Below are positions 1 through 5,014 of a stretch of 9,699 nucleotides of DNA, one piece after another. The translations under genes and the position numbers were made by a program. Location: contig CANQUW010000035.1 in the NCBI GenBank assembly GCA_947627145.1, forward strand, positions 1 through 9,699, given 5' to 3'. The DNA is from an uncultured Bacilli bacterium (lineage in GTDB: Bacteria > Bacillota_I > Bacilli_A > RF39 > UBA660). Numbering within the stretch: the first letter of the stretch is position 1; every line of letters begins with the position of its first letter. The notes below the pieces were generated by a model. The model saw only the letters and a list, made by a program, of their open reading frames with translations. It searched no databases and was not told where the DNA came from.

Positions 1-1136
1 TTATTTATCTTTTCTCCATTTAAAGAAATACTATTGTTTTGTAAAAATTCACGTGCTTGTCTTTTTGATGATACTACACTTGCTTCTACAAGTAAGTCTA
101 CTATATTTTTTTCTTCATTTATTTCATATGGAGTAATTCCTTTGAAAGCTTCTTCTATTTGTTTTCCATTTAAGTTTTTAATATCTCCACTAAATAGAGT
201 TTCGCTTATTTTTACTGCTTCTTCATAAGCATCTTTTCCGTGAAGGTCAGTAATTATTTCTTTTGCTAGAGCTTTATGTGCTTCTCTTAAATGTGGATTT
301 TCTTTATTTTTCTTTTCTAACTCCATTATTTCTTCTGGTGTTAGGAAAGTAAATATCTTCAAATAATCTATTACCATTTCATCATCTACATTAATTAGAT
401 ATTGATACATTTCATAACTTGTTGTTTTATTTTTATCAAGCCAAATGGCATTACCTTCACTTTTACCAAATTTATTTCCATATTTATCTGTAACAAGAGG
501 CATTGTAAATCCATATGCATCTTTTCCTTTTATCTTCTTTATAAGTTCAAGTCCAGTTGTGATATTTCCCCATTGATCTGATCCTTCTACTTGTAATGTA
601 CAATTTTTTTCTTCAAATAAATGTAAGAAATCATATCCTTGAATAAGTGTATAAGAAAATTCTGCATAAGTTATACCTGTTTCTAATCTTCTGTTAATAA
701 TATCTTTATTTATCATATAATTTACATTAATATATTTTCCTATATCTCGTAAGAACTCTAAGTAATTATAGTTTTTCATCCAGTCATAGTTATTTACTAT
801 TTCAACATTTCCACCAAAAATATTTGATACTTGTTCTTTTATGGCTGTAAAGTTTTTTTCTACTTCTTCTTTTGAAATAATTTCTCTTTCTGCAGTTGGA
901 CGTGGATCTCCAATTAATCCAGTTGCTCCTCCAATTAATAGTATTGGATGATGTCCGTGTTTTGCTAGTCTTTTGGCAGTTACTAGTGATGAATAGTGTC
1001 CAAGATGAAGACTATCTGCAGTTGGGTCTGTTCCCCAGTAAAAAGTAACATTTTCGTTATTTAATTTTTCTTCTAAATCATCTCCTGCTGTATCTTTAAT
1101 TAATCCTCTCCATTTTAATTCTTCAAAAAAAGTCAT
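1..1136 (-). CDS. tyrS: Tyrosyl-tRNA synthetase, 3' end cut by window edge
   Basis: Class I aminoacyl-tRNA synthetase that charges tRNA-Tyr with tyrosine in the cytoplasm. The reading frame is open from an ATG at 1134-1136 to the window edge, giving about 378 residues. The bacterial enzyme is usually about 410-420 residues, so only the end of the S4-like RNA-binding domain is missing. Visible landmarks are the DPTADSLHLGH signature (HIGH motif at residues 44-47), the GGATGLIGDPRP segment, the QVEGSDQWGN tyrosine-site segment and the KMSKS equivalent KFGKS at residues 222-226. A C-terminal S4-type stretch (SSKRQAREFLQNNSISLNG) follows. Residue 35 is Trp where the family often has Cys, probably natural variation. 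The start is supported by a strong AGGAGGAG ribosome site just upstream. Expression should be controlled by the T-box leader immediately 5'. Identification is by family motifs and is secure. Confidence 0.97.
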   Translation of the reverse strand, partial: MTFFEELKWRGLIKDTAGDDLEEKLNNENVTFYWGTDPTADSLHLGHYSSLVTAKRLAKHGHHPILLIGGATGLIGDPRPTAEREIISKEEVEKNFTAIKEQVSNIFGGNVEIVNNYDWMKNYNYLEFLRDIGKYINVNYMINKDIINRRLETGITYAEFSYTLIQGYDFLHLFEEKNCTLQVEGSDQWGNITTGLELIKKIKGKDAYGFTMPLVTDKYGNKFGKSEGNAIWLDKNKTTSYEMYQYLINVDDEMVIDYLKIFTFLTPEEIMELEKKNKENPHLREAHKALAKEIITDLHGKDAYEEAVKISETLFSGDIKNLNGKQIEEAFKGITPYEINEEKNIVDLLVEASVVSSKRQAREFLQNNSISLNGEKIN

Positions 1137-1155
1137 TTTATCTCCTCCTAATTTT

Positions 1156-1220
1156 CAAAATAAAAGTTCTTCAATATATAAGGACGAATTATCGCGGTAC
1201 CACCTTATTTCATGAAGAAC
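1156..1220 (-). terminator. T-box regulated intrinsic terminator of tyrS leader
   Basis: In the leader transcript GTTCTTCA (1213-1220) pairs perfectly with TGAAGAAC (1166-1173), followed by TTTTATTTT (1157-1165). Inside this stem ATAAGG (1203-1208) also pairs with CCTTAT (1178-1183), which occupies the first bases of the T-box core. Forming the terminator therefore excludes the antiterminator, the standard T-box switch: uncharged tRNA-Tyr favours read-through into tyrS. Confidence 0.9.
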
Positions 1221-1350
1221 ATGCACTTTATTTGTTAACGCCAAATTACGTCTTTTCTCCTAATTTGTAATTCAATAAATATCTTTTTTTAGTTTTCACC
1301 AACCACTAAATCTCTAAATTTAAAATATATTTATCTACTTATAATTATTC
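1156..1350 (-). promoter_or_regulatory. T-box riboswitch, tyrosine specific, compact form
   Basis: Leader RNA that senses uncharged tRNA-Tyr and controls read-through into tyrS. The T-box core AAGGTGGTACCGCG lies at 1193-1206 and is a perfect match to the consensus. Its UGGU (1199-1202) would pair with a tRNA 3' end carrying discriminator A, as expected for tRNA-Tyr. Upstream is a hairpin with TTTAGT/ACTAAA arms (1305-1310 and 1288-1293) around the loop GGTTGGTGAAA, which matches the conserved Stem I upper region. On its 3' side, GAATTACAA places the specifier TAC, a tyrosine codon, at 1267-1269. A short GACG/CGTT hairpin between specifier and T-box could be Stem III. Only about 60 bases separate specifier and T-box, so Stem II and the IIA/B pseudoknot seem reduced or absent. 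The core and specifier are seen directly; the folding is inferred. Confidence 0.95.
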
Positions 1351-1372
1351 ATAGAAAAGTAAATATGCCTAT

Positions 1373-1401
1373 AATATAACAAAAATAGAAAAAAAAGTAA
1401 A
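1373..1401 (-). promoter_or_regulatory. Probable tyrS promoter
   Basis: On the minus strand TTTACT (1396-1401) is followed after 17 bases by TATATT (1373-1378), a plausible sigma-A pair. Transcription would start near 1366, giving a leader of about 230 bases that contains the whole T-box. The -35 falls inside the 3' arm of the terminator of the upstream operon. The region is very AT-rich, so chance matches are possible. Confidence 0.5.
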
Positions 1402-1415
1402 TATTATTTTACTTT
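1388..1415 (-). terminator. Weak intrinsic terminator after the YtxH-like gene
   Basis: In the minus transcript AAAGTAAA (1408-1415), loop ATAATA, and TTTACTTT (1394-1401) form a perfect 8-bp hairpin followed by a T-rich tract. It overlaps the stop codon of the YtxH-like gene. The stem has a single G-C pair, so it may terminate poorly and allow some read-through into the T-box leader. Confidence 0.45.
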
Positions 1416-1825
1416 ATTTCTGTATTTTCTAGTTTCTTTACTACTTCTTTTGTTACTTCGATTGCTTTAAGTCTTAACTCTTCTGCAGCTTGTTTTGCCA
1501 TTGGTGTTCCTTTTTCTTTAGCAACTTCTACTAATTCTTCAGTCTTTTTCTTGATTTCTTTTCCTTTTTTCTTAGCAATTTCTAAAACTTTCTCTTTATC
1601 AAGACCTTCAAGTTCTAATCTTATTTCTTCAACTCTTGCCATTAAATCTTCTTTTACTGCTTCTTTGTCGATTCCTTCGATTTGTTTTTTCATTTCAAGT
1701 AATTTCTTTTTTATGTCTTCTCTTGTATCACTACCTTTTTTTGGTGCGAATAGAACTCCAAGTCCTGCACCTACTAGTGCACCTAATAAAAATTTACCTT
1801 TGTTTCCATTTTTACTCATTTTCAT
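1409..1825 (-). CDS. YtxH-like single-pass membrane coiled-coil protein
   Basis: A 138-residue protein of the YtxH family (general stress/envelope-associated, molecular function not established). Residues 11-28 form a small glycine-rich membrane segment (FLLGALVGAGLGVLFAP) followed by the KKGSDTRE type junction characteristic of YtxH. The remaining 105 or so residues are a highly charged Lys/Glu helix with heptad-like spacing, expected to lie in the cytoplasm. The first ATG (1823-1825) is chosen because AAAGGA sits 5 bases upstream; a second ATG two codons later is possible. The start overlaps the end of the upstream YtxG-like gene by 14 bases, indicating translational coupling. In Bacillus subtilis ytxG and ytxH are adjacent, and the same order is seen here. 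The family call is confident; the role is not known from the sequence. Confidence 0.85.
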   Translation of the reverse strand: MKMSKNGNKGKFLLGALVGAGLGVLFAPKKGSDTREDIKKKLLEMKKQIEGIDKEAVKEDLMARVEEIRLELEGLDKEKVLEIAKKKGKEIKKKTEELVEVAKEKGTPMAKQAAEELRLKAIEVTKEVVKKLENTEIK

Positions 1826-2093
1826 CCCTATCCTTTCTTTTTATTAATCCCATTATATATCCTGAAATGGTATTTATTATTTTATCACTAATAACTGATA
1901 CAGTATCAGTTGCTTTATCAATCATTGAAAATAAGTTATCTAATGTTGAAACTTTTTGTTCTATATCATCTGTTAGACGATCTACTTTATCTAATAATTG
2001 TATAGTACGAATACCTAAAATTATTAGAACAATTAATAGAATAATTCCAAATATATATAATAGTATCGGTAATAGTATATTCAAAAAATCCAT
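1812..2093 (-). CDS. Small YtxG/DUF948-like membrane protein
   Basis: A 93-residue protein with one long hydrophobic helix at residues 5-27 (LLPILLYIFGIILLIVLIILG). A polar region with heptad spacing (LLDKVDRLTDDIEQKVSTLD) and a basic tail end the protein. This architecture, together with its position directly before a YtxH-like gene, fits the DUF948/YtxG family, although it is shorter than the roughly 140-residue Bacillus protein. A clear AAAGGAG ribosome site precedes the ATG at 2091-2093. The gene lies 14 bases after the disordered-protein gene and overlaps the YtxH-like gene by 14 bases, so the three are surely co-transcribed. The two small proteins may form a membrane-anchored coiled-coil pair; this is inference. 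The family call rests on architecture and synteny, as the sequence match seen by eye is modest. Confidence 0.75.
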   Translation of the reverse strand: MDFLNILLPILLYIFGIILLIVLIILGIRTIQLLDKVDRLTDDIEQKVSTLDNLFSMIDKATDTVSVISDKIINTISGYIMGLIKRKDRDENE

Positions 2094-2107
2094 AATATTC
2101 TCCTTTT

Positions 2108-3172
2108 TTATTCTTTTTCATACATTGAATCAATCAAATCAAATAGGTTTTCATCATCTGTTTTTGTTGGTTCAATATCTTCATCTATCTCTTTTTCGGG
2201 TTCTACTTTTTCTTCTTCAACTTCTTCATAGACTTTATCTTCTTTTACTCTTCTTCCTGTTGCCTTTTCTTTACTAACATCAATATAGTCATTGTTGTAT
2301 TCAAGTCCTAAATCTTCAAAGTATTCTTCTGCATCTCCAACAGTTACTTTAGAAACAGATGGTGTATCATTATTATCAGTTAAATCTAATAAGTCATTAT
2401 TATCATCTGCATTTATATCATTTTCTTCTGGTATTGGTTCATCTTCCATTTCGAACATATCCATATCTGTTGCTGTTGGTACACCGTATGCTCTATTTCT
2501 TACTTCATCAATATCTAAATGTTCACTTCTAAAAGTAGGCATTCTAACTTCTTTTTTTTGTACTATTTCATCTTGATTATAATTTTTATCTAATACTCCA
2601 TAAATAGGAGATATTATTGGAGAAGGTTTAAATGTAGATTTTGGTGGTTTTGATTCATAAATATGTGAACTATTATATTCTTTTTCAAAACCAAATGTTT
2701 CTTCTTTTTTACCACCTTGATATAATGGTACTTCTTCTTGTGGTTTTTTCTTTGGTGCTGGTTTTACTCTTCCAACATTATTATATTGTGGTTCTACTTT
2801 TGGTAATTCTCTAGTTGGTTCATATTTAAAATCATCTTCTAAAATTTCTTGAAACTTGAAGTTATTATTTCCTTTTAATTCATTTCTATCTTCTTCAAAA
2901 TCATCATATTCATCAAGGTTTTCTTCTTTTTGAACTATTGGTGTTGGTTTTTCTTTTGGCACAGCAACTTTTTTTACAATTGGTTTTTCTTCTTCAGGTT
3001 CTATTTCTTCCTGTGCTCTTTGTCTACCTTTGTTTTTTATTTGTTCAATTTCTTTCTTTTTTGATTTACCAAATTTTTTTTCTTTTTTCTTTTTTTCCTT
3101 TACAGGTTTTTCTTCTACTTCTACATATTCTTCTTCAAACAGCGCATTTTTTAATTTTTCCATTAATTTCAT
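2108..3172 (-). CDS. Long disordered acidic protein with amphipathic N-terminus, unknown function
   Basis: A 354-residue protein that I cannot assign to a named family. Residues 1-12 (MKLMEKLKNALF) could form an amphipathic helix, followed by an acidic patch (EEEYVEVEE) and a very Lys-rich block (about 22-55). This start resembles the membrane-binding N-terminus of the division protein SepF, but no SepF core domain follows. Most of the remainder is Glu/Asp/Lys/Pro-rich and probably disordered. Three islands look ordered: FKPSPIISPIYGVLDKNY (181-198), a segment around 277-311 (TVGDAEEYFEDLGLEY and on) and the C-terminal ENLFDLIDSMYEKE (341-354), the last like a docking peptide. There is no signal peptide or membrane helix, so it is cytoplasmic and perhaps membrane-attached. 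The ATG at 3170-3172 has AAGAGGTG upstream. It sits 18 bases after the lipoprotein gene and 14 before the YtxG-like gene. A scaffold role for envelope or division is inference only. Confidence 0.85.
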   Translation of the reverse strand: MKLMEKLKNALFEEEYVEVEEKPVKEKKKKEKKFGKSKKKEIEQIKNKGRQRAQEEIEPEEEKPIVKKVAVPKEKPTPIVQKEENLDEYDDFEEDRNELKGNNNFKFQEILEDDFKYEPTRELPKVEPQYNNVGRVKPAPKKKPQEEVPLYQGGKKEETFGFEKEYNSSHIYESKPPKSTFKPSPIISPIYGVLDKNYNQDEIVQKKEVRMPTFRSEHLDIDEVRNRAYGVPTATDMDMFEMEDEPIPEENDINADDNNDLLDLTDNNDTPSVSKVTVGDAEEYFEDLGLEYNNDYIDVSKEKATGRRVKEDKVYEEVEEEKVEPEKEIDEDIEPTKTDDENLFDLIDSMYEKE

Positions 3173-3190
3173 ACAAGCACCTCTTCCTTG

Positions 3191-3865
3191 TTATTCTTCA
3201 GTATCTATTTTTAGGTTTTCTTCATCTTTTGCCTTTTTATCTTTACTTGCTTCACTTTCATATTCATTTACGTAATCTAAGAAATTAGTATCATTATTTT
3301 TCTTTTTAGAAATACTAAACTTTTCTTCTCTATAACTTAATTTTTTATTTCCTATTAGAGTTGTTAGAACTTTACGATTATATTTTACATTACCTATCAT
3401 ACAACATATATTTATAACAGAATCATGTAAACTTTCAGATTTTACAATTGACTCTACTTTTACATAGTTGTACATTGCTTCTATAAAATAATTACCATTC
3501 TTTAACTCTTTTATTTCGAAATAACCAAACTTATCATTATGTTTTAGTTTTTTTGACAAATAAAGATTAGACTTAGTTTTGTAATTACTTTTTACTTTAT
3601 GATAGTAACTTACTGCATCTACATAGACATAATACTTGTTGTCATAACGATCTCTAAACACAGCATTATATTCTTCTTTATTTATATATTTCATTCCTTT
3701 TGGGACATAATACTTATACCCTTCAAAATTAGTATTATAAATTCTATTTGAACTATATAAAATATCTTCAATAGTTTTATCTAGATCGTCAGTCTTTAAA
3801 ACATAAGCACTACAACCTGTTAGGACAAATACTAAAACAGAGAGTAAAACAATTAACTTTTTCAT
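3191..3865 (-). CDS. Putative lipoprotein, unknown function
   Basis: A 224-residue protein with a lipoprotein signal peptide: MKK, a hydrophobic core, and the lipobox LTGC with Cys18 as the predicted lipidation site. The mature part should lie outside the membrane, anchored by lipid. Residues 19 to about 165 are rich in Tyr, Lys and Asn and look like a compact beta-containing domain (for example YYVPKGMKYINKEEYNAVF and DKFGYFEIKELKNGNYFIEA). Residues 175-224 form a charged, probably disordered tail. I do not recognise a family. The start at 3863-3865 is supported by the signal peptide and by AGGTGA just upstream. It is the first gene of a likely four-gene unit with the disordered protein, the YtxG-like and the YtxH-like proteins, and has its own promoter with an extended -10. 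A link to envelope function comes from location and neighbours only. Confidence 0.88.
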   Translation of the reverse strand: MKKLIVLLSVLVFVLTGCSAYVLKTDDLDKTIEDILYSSNRIYNTNFEGYKYYVPKGMKYINKEEYNAVFRDRYDNKYYVYVDAVSYYHKVKSNYKTKSNLYLSKKLKHNDKFGYFEIKELKNGNYFIEAMYNYVKVESIVKSESLHDSVINICCMIGNVKYNRKVLTTLIGNKKLSYREEKFSISKKKNNDTNFLDYVNEYESEASKDKKAKDEENLKIDTEE

Positions 3866-3885
3866 ATTTCACCTACTCTTCTATT

Positions 3886-3894
3886 ATTATAACA
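3886..3894 (-). promoter_or_regulatory. Extended -10 promoter of the lipoprotein operon
   Basis: The minus strand reads TGTTATAAT (3886-3894), a perfect TGN plus TATAAT extended -10. A weak TTTTGC sits 17 bases further upstream. It lies between trmB and the lipoprotein gene, so the four-gene unit can be transcribed independently of trmB. The start point would be about 3879, giving a very short 5' UTR. Confidence 0.7.
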
Positions 3895-3920
3895 AATTTT
3901 ATTAAAAAGCAAAAGTTTTT

Positions 3921-4556
3921 TCATACTTTCCTTTTAATAATAGCTTTTAATTCATAAATCGGTATGTTAAGCGACGTAAACCTATCTTCATATTCTGTCG
4001 TTATGATATTGTCTTTTTCTTTATGTAAATCAAATGTTACATCATTTAAAGTATAACCTTCATTACTTAAACTTTCTATTGAATATGCAAATAAGTCTTT
4101 ATTATCAGTACGAAGATTAATATATTCATCATCTTTAAAACATGAGTGATATTTATTTAAGAACTCTGTACTTGTAAGTCTTCTTTTATGATGACGTGCT
4201 TTTGGCCAGGGATCAGAAAAATTCAGATAAATTCTTTCTATTTCATGATCAAATACTTCGTCAATAATATTAGCATCAAATCTAGTAATGTACAAATTAT
4301 CTAAATCTTCATCTAATCTTTTTATAGCTTTAGCAAGTATTGTATCAAACTTTTCTATTCCAATATAATTAATATTAGGATTAGACTTGGCCATACTTCT
4401 TATAAATTTACCTTTACCCATACCTATTTCTATATGGATTTCATTATTATTATTAAATAAAGTATGCCAACGTCCTTTATAATCTTTTGGATTTTCTATA
4501 AACTTATTAGATGATGATAATATTTCTTCTTTATTTTTTACATTTCTAATTCTCAA
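3921..4556 (-). CDS. trmB: tRNA (guanine-N7)-methyltransferase
   Basis: S-adenosylmethionine-dependent enzyme that makes m7G at position 46 of tRNA. Its 211 residues match the usual bacterial length. Motifs seen: HIEIGMGKGKF (residues 41-51), the SAM-binding motif I; YIGIEKF (64-70) with the acidic SAM-ribose residue; SDPWPKARHHKRRL (114-127), the family's catalytic/tRNA-binding signature; LRTDN (148-152); and the C-terminal TEYEDRF with a conserved PIYEL. The start codon is TTG (4554-4556): GAGGTGA (4563-4569) lies 6 bases upstream, and the resulting N-terminus MRIRN matches the family (MRxRx). An ATG 12 bases downstream would be too far from the ribosome site. The stop is TGA, which shows that TGA is not read as Trp here. 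Divergent to the small coiled-coil gene. Confidence 0.96.
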   Translation of the reverse strand: MRIRNVKNKEEILSSSNKFIENPKDYKGRWHTLFNNNNEIHIEIGMGKGKFIRSMAKSNPNINYIGIEKFDTILAKAIKRLDEDLDNLYITRFDANIIDEVFDHEIERIYLNFSDPWPKARHHKRRLTSTEFLNKYHSCFKDDEYINLRTDNKDLFAYSIESLSNEGYTLNDVTFDLHKEKDNIITTEYEDRFTSLNIPIYELKAIIKRKV

Positions 4557-4562
4557 AGAATA

Positions 4563-4569
4563 TCACCTC
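4563..4569 (-). promoter_or_regulatory. Ribosome binding site that decides the TTG start of trmB
   Basis: GAGGTGA on the minus strand ends 6 bases before the TTG at 4554-4556. That is ideal spacing for TTG and too long (18 bases) for the downstream ATG, so it selects the rare start codon. Confidence 0.8.
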
Positions 4570-4578
4570 TTTCTCTTT

Positions 4579-4607
4579 ATTTTATCACAAAATCTTTTAC
4601 TTGCATA
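4579..4607 (-). promoter_or_regulatory. Probable trmB promoter (extended -10)
   Basis: The minus strand shows TGA then TAAAAT (-10 at 4579-4584, TG at 4586-4587). A weak -35 candidate TATGCA (4602-4607) is 17 bases upstream. The start point would be near 4572, leaving only about 16 bases of leader that just contain the ribosome site. It overlaps the promoter of the divergent gene. Confidence 0.55.
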
Positions 4608-4611
4608 TAAT
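4582..4611 (+). promoter_or_regulatory. Probable promoter of the small coiled-coil gene
   Basis: TTATCA (4582-4587), an 18-base spacer and a perfect TATAAT (4606-4611). The start point would be near 4618, just before the AAGGAAGGAG ribosome site. The -35 overlaps the -10 of the opposing trmB promoter, and this -10 overlaps the trmB -35. Confidence 0.6.
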
Positions 4612-4634
4612 AATTATAAGGAAGGAGTAATAAT

Positions 4635-4889
4635 ATGAATCAACAACCTTATCCATTTATGCCTTTTTTCCCTATGAATCCTTTAGAGATGGGAGGAAAT
4701 TATAATAATTATAACACCTATAACAATGATAATAGTTATAATGATTTATTAAAAAAAGTAGAAAGGCTTGAAAGAAATGTTAAAAGACTTGAAAGTAGAG
4801 TATATAAATTGGAAAATGAATATGAAAATAATACTACAGTTTTAGAAAAAGAATATATTAAAGATGATGATGAATTATATATGATGTAA
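4635..4889 (+). CDS. Small Asn/Tyr-rich coiled-coil protein, unknown function
   Basis: An 84-residue protein of no recognised family. Residues 1-20 are rich in Pro, Phe and Met (MNQQPYPFMPFFPMNPLEMG). Residues 21-36 are an Asn/Tyr low-complexity run (NYNNYNTYNNDNSYND). Residues 38-64 form a clear coiled coil with Leu/Val in heptad positions (LLKKVERLERNVKRLESRV). The end is acidic. There is no signal peptide or membrane helix. The start is firm: AAGGAAGGAG lies just upstream, and a promoter and terminator frame the gene as a single-gene transcript. Such N-terminal sticky plus C-terminal coiled-coil proteins are common in low-GC Bacillota and could self-assemble, as some spore-coat-like proteins do, but nothing here shows sporulation. 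Confidence 0.85.
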   Translation: MNQQPYPFMPFFPMNPLEMGGNYNNYNTYNNDNSYNDLLKKVERLERNVKRLESRVYKLENEYENNTTVLEKEYIKDDDELYMM

Positions 4890-4914
4890 GCTTCCATTGA
4901 GTTGGGAGTTTTTT
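4888..4914 (+). terminator. Intrinsic terminator after the small coiled-coil gene
   Basis: CTTCCA (4891-4896), a six-base loop TTGAGT, and TGGGAG (4903-4908) form a 6-bp stem with one G-T pair. Flanking G-T and A-T pairs can extend it. TTTTTT (4909-4914) follows directly. It begins right at the stop codon and separates this gene from the fem operon. Confidence 0.8.
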
Positions 4915-4975
4915 ATTTGGAAATTTTTTCCTAGAATCTTTATTTTATATATTTATTTTTTAAAATTTTATTTTG

Positions 4976-4984
4976 TGTTATACT
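4976..4984 (+). promoter_or_regulatory. Probable fem operon promoter (extended -10)
   Basis: TG, one base, then TATACT (4979-4984) form an extended -10. The -35 region upstream is a T-run with no clear consensus, as often seen with extended -10 promoters. The start point would be near 4991, which gives about 24 bases of leader to the ATG at 5015. Confidence 0.6.
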
Positions 4985-5014
4985 AATAATGGGAATATGT
5001 GTCGAGGTGGTTTG

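Noticed and set aside
34..228. Short plus-strand open frame inside tyrS
   Set aside because: Lies wholly antisense to conserved tyrS coding sequence and has no recognisable signals.
1551..2277. Long plus-strand open frames opposite the YtxH-like, YtxG-like and disordered-protein genes
   Set aside because: They are Leu/Phe/Ser-rich antisense products of Lys/Glu-rich genes on the minus strand, without ribosome sites or family matches.
2292..3288. Plus-strand open frames opposite the disordered-protein gene
   Set aside because: Serine- and phenylalanine-rich translations expected from the reverse of Glu/Lys codons; no start signals. The minus-strand gene has a good ribosome site and operon context.
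3900..3922. Possible terminator behind trmB
   Set aside because: AAAAAC and GCTTTTT can pair only with a bulge and a four-base loop, all A-T but one pair. Too weak to call; some trmB read-through into the lipoprotein operon is possible.
3921..3923. Mycoplasma-type code 4 (TGA as Trp)
   Set aside because: trmB ends with TGA at the position where the family ends, and Trp in recognised proteins is encoded by TGG. The standard bacterial code fits.
4722..4742. AAT/TAT-rich tract in the small coiled-coil gene as a tandem DNA repeat
   Set aside because: The repetition is in Asn and Tyr codons, is imperfect at the DNA level and stays in frame, so it is protein low complexity and not a satellite.
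4973..5014. Fourteen-codon N-terminal extension of the first Fem gene
   Set aside because: It includes the probable -10 and start point of transcription, and the ribosome site CGAGGTGG points to the ATG at 5015.
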